Below are positions 55,501 through 64,000 of a stretch of 64,000 nucleotides of DNA, one piece after another; position 1 is the first letter of the stretch; the number at the start of each line of letters is the position of its first letter. Below the pieces are notes generated by a model. That model was not told the DNA's origin, made no database searches, and was given only the letters and a program-made list of their open reading frames with translations. The translations under genes and the position numbers were made by a program. The DNA comes from Candidula unifasciata (lineage: Eukaryota; Mollusca; Gastropoda; Stylommatophora; Geomitridae), in contig CAJHNH020000792.1 in NCBI GenBank assembly GCA_905116865.2, positions 62,001-126,000 of the forward strand. The letters run 5' to 3'.

Positions 55501-55984
55501 ATCCACGCAGCCAGCAGCTGGTTTCGATCGCGGTACTTGCTTCATTTAGGTTGGTAGTAAAAGTGGCCGACGTGATATTGGCTGCATCTTCTGAGTACCA
55601 TTGGGATACATTGGTACCTTGACTAAAGAAATTAATTCGTTCCTGACTGTGGTTCGTATTTCAAAACCCAATTTTCCATTACATCTTATAGGAAATCAGT
55701 TGTCACAAGAATTGCCTGGTTATAGAAGTTCTGCTGTTACTTGCCCAAATCAAGTTGACCATGTGTCTGTTAACTTTCTGTTGGTTAAAGACTAGGATTT
55801 TCAAAGTGATTAACCAACACAGAGGTTTTATCTTCAGATCACCACTGGCCGGGTATAACATGCCCCACTGCAAGTGTGTAACCATTTGTATTGTTTGATT
55901 ACACAAATACCGAAAAAGTTAACACAAAATCAAATTTGTAAATAAAGCAGGCGTCGCATACACCACTCGTTGCGTCGTATTCCT

Positions 55985-56335
55985 GACAAGTTGAGTTGAG
56001 TGGAGTCAAGAATTGACATCACAGCACTCTGAGCATTCACACATGCGCTCTGTCCCCATCCTCAGCAGCCAGCGCAAAGTTGCAATACTAATGGTGCCGG
56101 TCATGGTCTGGTTGTGTGTCTGTCTTGACTTTCCTCTGAGCATAGTGTGCCGGCCGAACCCTGTGGTCACACCCAAGTGCATCATTCTCTCCAGCCCATA
56201 ATAATCTAGTTTCTCTTCTGACTGCGCTACTTGTTCCCAAAGGGCTCTGACCACATCTGCTTTGTCATGTATCACTTCATTGTTCCTATTCCAGTTAAAT
56301 GCCACGCAGTGCACTGTACGGTGCATTACGGTTCG
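55985..56335 (-). mobile_element. LINE 3' end, C-terminal tail family
   Basis: The - strand frame at 56326-56006 is open for 106 codons, with ADVVRALWEQVAQSEEKLD and TGTISIATLRWLLRMG before the terminal cysteine pair and stop. It is the best-preserved copy of this tail in the window. Confidence 0.72.
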
Positions 56336-56689
56336 TGTCTCGAATCTAGGCTCCTTTTTTAGAGGTCAACTTGGGATATGAAGAAAACAAGTTCGTAACT
56401 TGAAAGGTTTGTATTAAAGCGGTTTATAAGTCACGTTATCACTGTATAGGTCCCGAATTATGTGCCCATTTTGCCCAACTAAGTACGATTAACTTAAAGA
56501 ATTGTGGCCTGGGCAGTGTATGCCTAATACGCATAATCGAGTGTGATTGATCTATAGTATGAATCTAGCACCATTTACATAACCAGTGGCGCTGACATAA
56601 GGAAATCATTCGCAGCCTAACACGTTTTCTAGACAGAAGATGGCCTCAAGGGTCACATAACCTGGCCTTAATATGGGATGCATTCTTAT

Positions 56690-56852
56690 TTTTTTTTTTT
56701 TTTTTGGTTAAAACCCTATCCCGGGGCCCTAGCAAAACGTGACGGCTGAACGGGGTTTCTGGGACTTGTACCCGGGTGATTCTCATCCGAATAGTGGCAC
56801 TTTGTGTCACGGGGTGTTTATCGCTCGTTGTGCGGCCCTGGTGGGGTTGAAT
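56690..56852 (-). mobile_element. GACT-family repeat
   Basis: Inverted copy beginning at a T17 run; has the complement of the CACAAAGTGCCAC segment. Confidence 0.78.
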
Positions 56853-56934
56853 GTTACTGAATTCACTCACTCAAGGCACATAATCGTAGTTTAAGACAAT
56901 GTTAGTAACAACAATCATATTGTGCTTACGCAGA

Positions 56935-57150
56935 TAAAACGACCACGCCTTCTGGCACTCGGTTTGTGGTGTAGTAAACCTCACGCCGGTTCGCCTTTAC
57001 TTCCCAGGACTTTATCAGGTACCCATTTAAGGCTGAGTCGACCTGGGGGCCAAGGTAAGTTTTAGGAAAATAAAAGTCTCATTTGGTCAGGACCTGAACC
57101 CATCACCTTTGCCTCCACAGGCGAGAGTTTAGCCGCCGCATCATGGCGGT
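56935..57150 (-). mobile_element. SINE family S2
   Basis: Body with TTAAGGCTGAGTCGACC and the head complement CCCATCACCTTTGCC...GTTTAGCCGCC. Confidence 0.68.
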
Positions 57151-58249
57151 TCCCGAATGGCAGATACATGAACTTAAATATTTAAAACAATATGAGATGT
57201 ACAAACAGATACGTGTAAAGATACTGTCTGTATGTAATGTTTTGGGGGAGGTAGGAGGGCGTTGGTTTATAGACCCAGCACGCGTGCAAATAAGCTCTTT
57301 ACTCAATATACATAATAAGTATTTTGCTTAGATTCTTATTGAACTCCCCGTCTCTTCCACCCCCCCCCCCCTTTTTTTTTTCCCCTCAGTGTACATGCAT
57401 TACCCGAATGATCAGTCCGCAAATTCAGCATGCTTCCAACCACGGTTTAAATAATGCGCGTGAGAAGAGGATGCATCAAAACAAAATAACCTTGAGCAAG
57501 GTCGAGTAGAGAGTGTGTGTGTGATGGCAGCCTGCAACACTCCCGCCTCGAAGCCAGTCGGTGTCTGCAACTACTGAATGATGGCGTTCCGATGGTTTGA
57601 CTCATCTGTTGGCTTACCTGCTTATGCTACTGCTGCGTGATCTGCTAGTAATACAGACGCAGGCGCCGAAACCCAGGGACCCCACCTCTCCCTCCCAGTC
57701 GCCAAAAAGAATTGGAAAGGAACTAAGCTGACGCCAGCCACCCCCCCCCCCCCCCCACAAATACCCATACAGCCAGCAGTGGGTTTCGATCGCGGTATGT
57801 TGGAATTACGAGTTGGACTCGCAAGCCACGGGCGCCGCAAACCTAAACGATGTTAAACCCTAATAACCAGTAGAAGCGTTGGCAAAATTTAAGTTATTTC
57901 CGTCTATATGTCCCTGAAATGAATTCATTATAAAGGGAGAAGGTGTGCTGAATGAAAATCATAGATGTAACTCACTTAATTGAGCGCATCAAAAGTGAAT
58001 GTGCTTAAATCGACGGCAATGTGGATTTATTACATCGAGCTCACATGAAATTTGCAAAGCACGGAATAATGGGAATCAATGTGAAGATGTTATTTAATAT
58101 TCCATTTGAATAAAATGTTAATAAATTTCATTTTTTTTCTTTCTGAAGAACAAAAAAATATGCATGTGTATACAGACTATGTCGCCAGGCCCGTGTAAAG
58201 TGGCCAGTATAACAGGGGGCAGCTTTTGCATTCTTGGATATGTCATACA
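57151..58249. other. No gene recognised
   Basis: C runs near 57360 and 57741. A TTCGATCGCGGTA tRNA-like fragment near 57785 may be a SINE scrap. Confidence 0.5.
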
Positions 58250-58468
58250 GTGACTGACTGACTGTGACTTTCTACCCCATAGGACATCTCACAAGCGATA
58301 AACATCCGATGACACAATGTGCCACCATGCGGATGAGGATCATCGTGGAGAGGTCCCAGAAACCGCGTTCAGCCTTCAGGCCATATTTATGGCAAGGCTA
58401 TATTGCGGCCCCTGGCAAAGCCAGAGTAGGCCTTCAAATAATGAAAAATGTCATCTTGAAAAGGACGG
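58250..58468 (+). mobile_element. GACT-family repeat with (GACT)n head
   Basis: GTGACTGACTGACTGTGACTT then the common body to AATGAAAAATGTCATC. Confidence 0.83.
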
Positions 58469-58784
58469 GAAGTGGTAAAACACTAATTCTTGGATTTGTC
58501 ATCCAGTAGCCTTTTCACGAAGTTCTCGGGGCGAGATTGCATGAGAAAAGGATTTCAATTTGTTTTTGTAGCTGATTATGTGCGTCATCATGTTTGTGCG
58601 CAGCTATCTATCTCATGTAATATTGTCCCCTGCGTTGCTGTGGCTCCCATGTTGGTATGTAATCACGTATCTTGTTTGCTCAAGGTGATTTTGGACGTAT
58701 TTCACCCAAGCTACTCTTTTGCTGATGCTTTGAGAATGTTGTGTTCTTTCGCTGAATAAAGTAGTTCCTAAATGTTTACAATAA

Positions 58785-58945
58785 GTAAAGTAAAGGACCC
58801 TTTCCACGCCTTTAGGCGTATAGGGCATATAGGGCTAGACCTATATTTTTATAGACCAACGGCACAAGATGGGTGATGTGGTCAGCATCACGCCGGCCGC
58901 CTCTACTTCCCGGGATTGCACCCGGTACCCACTCAAGGCAATGTT
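58785..58945 (-). mobile_element. SINE family S2, partial
   Basis: AAAGGACCCTTTCCACGCC through CACCCGGTACCCACTCAAGGC; head absent. Confidence 0.72.
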
Positions 58946-59724
58946 TACAATAGTTGTCGTTTATTTAGACCCTTAGGAAAATAGCTGCTCTTCGCTTCCA
59001 GATTGCCAGACTGGAGCTCTTGACTTATTCATTGTGCCGAACTCTGCTGTCTATGATGACGTCTTTTCCCCACGTGTGGTCCACTTGAAAGCTTCGTTCT
59101 GTTTGGTTCTTTCTTTCTTATGTCCATGTCGCTTATCCATTAAACAATGGTTTTCAACCCCCCACCCCCCCCCCCCCTTCCCCCTCCCCCCATAGGTGGT
59201 GGCGCAGGGAGGCGTCAACTCGTATTAGCATTGGGTATAATAATCTGCGGTACTAATTTCCTCTCCATTACCCCCCCCCCCCCCCCCCCCCCCCCCATTT
59301 TCCCCCTTTTTTTCCCAGTTCACTTGTAGATACAGCTATTTTAAAGACTATATATAAAGGGAAAGGCAAATGACGTTATGTTATTTGACACTGAAGCAGA
59401 GCTGCTGTACGTTACTAAGTGTTACTGTCCCAACAATAAGAACTAGAGAACATCCCTGTAGCTTATAAGAGCTACCTTTTTCTCGGTGACTTTAACAACC
59501 GGAGCAGGTCGTAGGCAAAACTGTGGACCCTTCTGGACCCAAGAACTGCAACAGCTGCACTAAAGAAGCACAAAAGCAAGAGTACAAGTGGAACAAGATC
59601 CCTCTGACCTCAGCGTAACAACACAATAAACATCAGGCTATTTGTAGAAGAGAAAAACTCAGCATGCATCCGGACAAGATGGCAGGAAAGGACTGCAGCT
59701 CTCAACATGGAAAAGGCTATGGCA

Positions 59725-59965
59725 TCCAGTAAAGAATCTTCTTCTTCTTCTTCTTCTTCTTCTTCTTCTTGTTCACCGGCTGTGAATTCCGGCGGTAAGT
59801 CACGGTTGTTCGTCCAAAATGGACTTTTGGCTTTTACCTTGACCTGAGTTTTGCGTGTACATCCGTTTTACTGGCTTATTTGTTTGCAGTACTCGTTCCC
59901 CGCCTCTCAGGCAGATGTACTCCGACTTCGGAGGAAGACGTCAAGCCTATTTCTAGGTTGACTGT
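59725..59965 (-). mobile_element. GAA-tailed repeat
   Basis: (TTC)12 at 59728-59769, then the inverted body (GGCGGTAAGTCACGG ... ACTCCGACTTCGGAGGAAG). Confidence 0.68.
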
Positions 59966-61239
59966 GGCCATTGTTTTGTGTGGGTCGAGATGTTGCCTTA
60001 TTTGTGTGGTGTCCTCTTTGACTTTTAACAAGTGTGGCCCCCGGCATGTCGTCCTTAAGGCAGCTCTATGTAGAGTTTTCAGCCCTCAAGGGAAGGCAGG
60101 GGCAGATCATGGGCATTCCCCGCCATCCAAGGAGGCTTCCATAAATGCAGAGCCGACACATGATGCTCTGGTTCTGGGCTCACCCAAGGAATCGTCACGT
60201 CCTGCCCATGACTGCTTAACCTCACAACCGTGTATTGAGCTTACCGTGCTAAAAGGCTGCGCTCTCCGGAGATCAGCGGGGAGCAGCCCGCAGGTCTAGG
60301 ACGTTTGTGGCCACACAAATAGGTACATTCTTTTTCATCTTACGTTAGACACCTTTAACGTTGTTTCAGCTGTGCCCTTAGCACGACAGAATGGGGAAGC
60401 AAAATGCGTCAGGCGTGGCTTCACCTGTTTGGTCCCAACACTCGGGCGAGTTGGACCAGTGGATACGGACATTCAGACTTTTCCTAATCGGTACGAGTTA
60501 TGATCGTCGGACTTTGAGCTTGCATGTGTGCCGTGGGGTGTAACTTTGTCGGATATTGTTTTCAAGCCAGCATATGAATAGTTGCTGCCATGGTGTACCT
60601 CAGCGCGGTGACGACGACACTGAGGATTGACAGAGGATGTACGTAGGTGGGATCTTGCTGCGAAAAGTCGCCCACAAGAGATGTTACTCGTCTTGGCTGC
60701 GGGTAAATCTCTCGGTCAGGGTTGAGTCTCAGCAGCACAGTTTTCCATTCGCTCCCGAATTTTAACCAAGAGTTATCATTTGATGGTACATTTAGCAAGC
60801 AGTCCTTGAGTTTTGTTACTTTTCACCCATGCGTTTGGAGGCGGGCTGGTGAGAGCCAGAAAGGACTCTACACCTCTGGGGGCCGCCAGCTCCGAGATCC
60901 CCTGCCAACTCTGTTAATGCTCATTTGAGACATTATCCGTGGCGCACGACGGGGACGTGCAACAGGAGTCTTGCATGAGGTTCCGTAAAACCAGAACAGT
61001 GAAGTACTGGCGCCCGAGTGGGGTACGGAATATCTCCTTATACACATCACATCAGACTTAACTTCCCCTCATGCCTGTGACCGAAATCACCGCGCCACCA
61101 GTAAAGAATCTAAATGATGAGAATCATACCAGCTATGCCAACACTGTCGTTGGTTGTGGGAAAACCTTCATTGGTAAACAACAAGCAACCTGCTGGCCGA
61201 TATTTTGCTGAAGAAAGTAAAATCATCATGTCTAGAGCG
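59966..61239. other. No gene recognised
   Basis: GC-richer than its surroundings; the 139-codon frame at 59880-60299 overlaps the GAA-tailed repeat and may continue that repeat. No family is recognised. Confidence 0.45.
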
Positions 61240-62510
61240 ATAGAATAAGAAGTGGCGAGAGAACTGAGGAGAAAAGAAAAAAAAACTAGAAAATAACCAA
61301 GGTATAATGAATAAACTCTTAAGTCCCCCAAAGCTTGAATGCGCTTTAAAAAACCTTAAGGAAAGGAAGACACTTGGATCTGATCGAATAACAAATGAAA
61401 TGATAGTACACTTGGGACCACAGGTATGCAACAACTCTTGGACTTAATCAATCAATCCTGGACCTAGGGACTTCTTCATAAGGAATGCAAAGAGGTAGTC
61501 CCCATAGCCAAGAAAGGAAAGGCCAAGGAAAACAATTTAGTTACTGCCCCAAAAGCCTCCTAAGCTGCCTTAGAAAGACCATGGAAAGATTAGTGAATAA
61601 TAGGTTACCTAATTTCCTGGAAGAAAACAAGATATTGGATGGCAGCCAATCAGGCTTCAGGAATTATAGAGGCATTGATGACCACACACCTCTTATCTCC
61701 CTCTTATCTCGCACAGGAAATTGAAGACGCTTTTCAAGAAAAATACAAACTGCTAGCTACCTTCTTCAACCTGACCAAAGCCTTCGATAAGGTCTGGAAG
61801 AAAGGACTCTTGCTAAAATTAGCACACAGTGGGATAAAAGGGCATATGTTTGCCTGGATTAGAGACTTTCTTTACAGACGCTGCGAGAGTCAGACTGGAA
61901 GATTCTAGAACAAGCTGGTTAGGTTACAAGAAGGTGTCCTCCCGGAAGGTGTTATATCTTCTACCCAGGTTATTCTATTCATCAGTGACCTTCCTGCACA
62001 GTTCACGCCAGATCAAATCTGTGCAAACTGGACAATATACAGAACACTGGTTTCAGAATCATCAGTGGAGGTATAAGAAGCACACCAATCAATGAGCTGG
62101 ATGCAACTTCTGGCCTCCAGAGCTTGAGCCAGCGAAGGGATGGAAATGTGCTTACCCTAACATAAAAATGTTAACTTGTGAACAACAACCCCATGCTTAT
62201 AAAAGCAAACAACCTAACTAAAAACAGACTGAAAAGACAAAGCGTTCACCATCTATCAAAATTGTACTACGTACAAAATAGTGACATCCTTTCTAAAGAT
62301 CCTTCAACATGGGAAATGATCCAAGCATACAGCATAGATCTACAGCATAACTATACAGTCACAACAACGATCCCATGCATTGGCAGATAAACTGAAGAAT
62401 GTGACCCAGTACTGCAATGCAAAGACCATTGAAAATGTCTACAACTCTTACCCAAAATCTCAGTCAGTGTCCCTAAGTGCACACGAGGCATCAACCGTAA
62501 TACTAACACC
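61240..62510 (+). pseudogene. Jockey-like LINE reverse transcriptase remnant
   Basis: Pieces in several frames: LKNLKERKTLGSDRITNEM (RT N-terminal), LSCLRKTMERLVNNRL, SGFRNYRGIDDH, ATFFNLTKAFDKVWKKGLL (motif A, with Asn-Leu-Thr in place of the usual Asp-Leu/Ile) and HSGIKGHMFAWIRDFL. A later segment (62100-62390) matches the arginine-rich linker and the 'tipgi' region seen near the C-terminus of such elements. Many stops and frameshifts are present, and motifs B and C are not clear. Confidence 0.78.
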
Positions 62511-62629
62511 AGTATTTAAAAATGTGTTAGACAGACACATGTATTGTCTCAGGTATTATAGATATGTGGTTTCAAGGAAAGGGGGGGGGATAGCGAAATA
62601 TAATTTTTAGAAATTACCTTTTTAAGGTA

Positions 62630-62880
62630 ATTCATTCAAAGACAGCAAATCAGATGGTGTGCTCACTTGGAGAGAATGCCTTCTGATGCTGTACCATACA
62701 CGGCATATGCGAAAAGAGAAGGACAAGAGGTAGACCAAGAACAAGATGGGAAGATAACATCAGAGAAAGTCTACAGCACTACGATGTTTCTTTAGTCGAA
62801 GCAGCCAGAAGAGCGTGAAGCAGGACCTTATATCTCCCTCGATACCCAAACCGGTAAAAGAGGACGTAAAGATGAAGAAG
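62630..62880 (+). mobile_element. RTE-like LINE C-terminal tail fragment
   Basis: One frame reads RPRTRWEDNIRESLQHYDVSLVEAARRA, the same kind of tail as the LINE ending at 6177. An upstream frame gives a 'AHLERMPSD' segment. It is 5'-truncated. Confidence 0.7.
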
Positions 62881-63409
62881 AGCTTTTCAATTGACGTAAT
62901 ATGAAAAAATGTGCAAAGGAACTCCAGTAAAAGTTTACTTTTACGGAATGTCGCAATATATAAAGAAATGCACATTAACCTGGGCTGCCAGTGTGACTAT
63001 TAAATTGAAAATTATAGTCATCATGGCAAATGAAAATTTAACCCGTGTACTGGTCACGGTTAGGGGGGATTTGCACTTCATTTATAATAACCACACGAAA
63101 TATAGAAAGAGTTTGTGATTTATAGTGTTTTTAAGGACAAGAGAATCTAAGACCGCATGTAAAAATTTATGTTGGTCCGTACAGGAATTTTCTAGATATT
63201 TGTTAAAGTATGAGGACACGACCTTTGAAACGCACTATAACTAATGCCAATTTGAAGTTTGTTTTCAAACCCCTCAATTAATTTAACATCCCACGAATAT
63301 TTGAAAATAAATACTGTCAAAAAATACATTTTAGTGGTAAGAAGAAGTATCGTTGCTGTAAATCTGCGGAGTCTAGCACTATTACAACACTGGGGCTACA
63401 CTGTTTGCT

Positions 63410-63710
63410 AAGCTATTTTCCATTGCTGAGGTTTTGAGATTTTGAACAACAACGGATCAACATCATGGCACACGGATGTAACACATAAGTGCTCAGTTCT
63501 TCTTCCAACGCAAGTCTGAGTCCGAAGAAGTTCAGCACAGTGCACAGGCTCTATATCACCGGCGAGGATCCTGAAATACTTTAGGAAGATTTTTAACTCT
63601 AAATTGTGTCCTGAGAGCGCCGTTAGGCTACTCTTTTCGGTTTCCAACTGCCAAAGGATTTTTTTTTTTTACTTTCGCGACAATACACACAAGCGTCCGA
63701 TCCATTGCTG
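63410..63710 (-). mobile_element. SINE family S3, partial copy lacking the tRNA-like head
   Basis: Complement of the S3 body at 14440-14670, including TTTCCAACTGCCAA and CAATACACAC. The head part is absent. Confidence 0.78.
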
Positions 63711-64000
63711 AAAGCCTGCTAACTACATTATCTGTCTGTTGAGGTGTGGGAGTGTGTGTGTTACATATCGTTGCGGTTGATGTTTTAGCTCTATTTACTA
63801 TTCTGTTTTTTCTTGCATTCGTTATTATTTATGTTGATGTTTTTTATTTTTGTTGTTCATGTACATATGTATATAAACCATTAACGTGGGTGTTGTATAT
63901 TTTTCAGCATTTAAGTTCACTGCTGTAAGTATCATTTGAAAGTTGCTTTTGCATATACATATAAAACCGCTTCAAACCATTCTACAGCCAGCTGAATATG

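Noticed and set aside
59880..60299. 139-codon frame
   Set aside because: It begins inside a GAA-tailed repeat copy and resembles no family; probably repeat-derived.

Overview
This window is eukaryotic, not bacterial. It is AT-rich and gene-poor, has spliced exons with GT-AG borders, and is filled with SINEs, non-LTR (LINE) fragments, DNA-transposon remnants, microsatellites and long poly-C/poly-G tracts. The repeat content (tRNA-derived SINEs, RTE-like LINEs with microsatellite tails, a SPIN-like hAT MITE) suggests an invertebrate. A gastropod mollusc is my best inference, made from general familiarity with such repeats and not from a database match.

I see one convincing host gene: a three-exon gene on the + strand (27057-33894) encoding a 453-residue sulfotransferase-fold protein. 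Its P-loop is split exactly at the exon 2/exon 3 junction. Both introns are phase 0 and carry mobile elements, including a (GAA)n tract, MITEs, a SINE and a Tigger/pogo remnant. A decayed partial copy of its third exon lies 430 bp downstream. A second recognisable host-derived sequence, at 7.86-9.61 kb (-), is an intronless, broken copy of a DEAD-box helicase of the DDX10/Dbp4 type.

The most striking object is a young LTR retrotransposon at 21647-26584, reading on the - strand. It has ~1,075-bp LTRs that are almost identical, TGTCG...CGACA ends, a perfect 5-bp target duplication (TGTTG) and a polypurine tract. It carries one long gag-like ORF and no recognisable protease, RT, RNase H or integrase. 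Its unoccupied target sequence is present in this same window as a paralogous SINE at 2.45-2.64 kb. The ORF start region and the long ORF are in different frames, joined at a textbook -1 slippery heptamer (G_GGA_AAG).

Layout: 0-4.1 kb, SINE and LINE-tail fragments; 4.1-6.2 kb, (TAG)n plus an RT-bearing LINE; 6.5-14.9 kb, SINE clusters, an internally deleted LINE and the DDX10 pseudogene; 15-21.6 kb, MITE, microsatellites and LINE RNase H remnants (-); 21.6-26.6 kb, the LTR element; 27-34.5 kb, the sulfotransferase gene; 34.8-41.9 kb, SINEs, SPIN-like MITEs, a mariner deletion derivative, a tandem duplication, a LINE (-) and a 390-bp TTC tract; 42.3-48 kb, MITEs and an RT-bearing LINE; 48-55 kb, mostly unrecognised low-copy DNA; 55-64 kb, SINEs, a Jockey-like LINE and LINE tails. 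All positions were read by eye; repeat borders may be off by a few tens of bases unless a target duplication fixes them.
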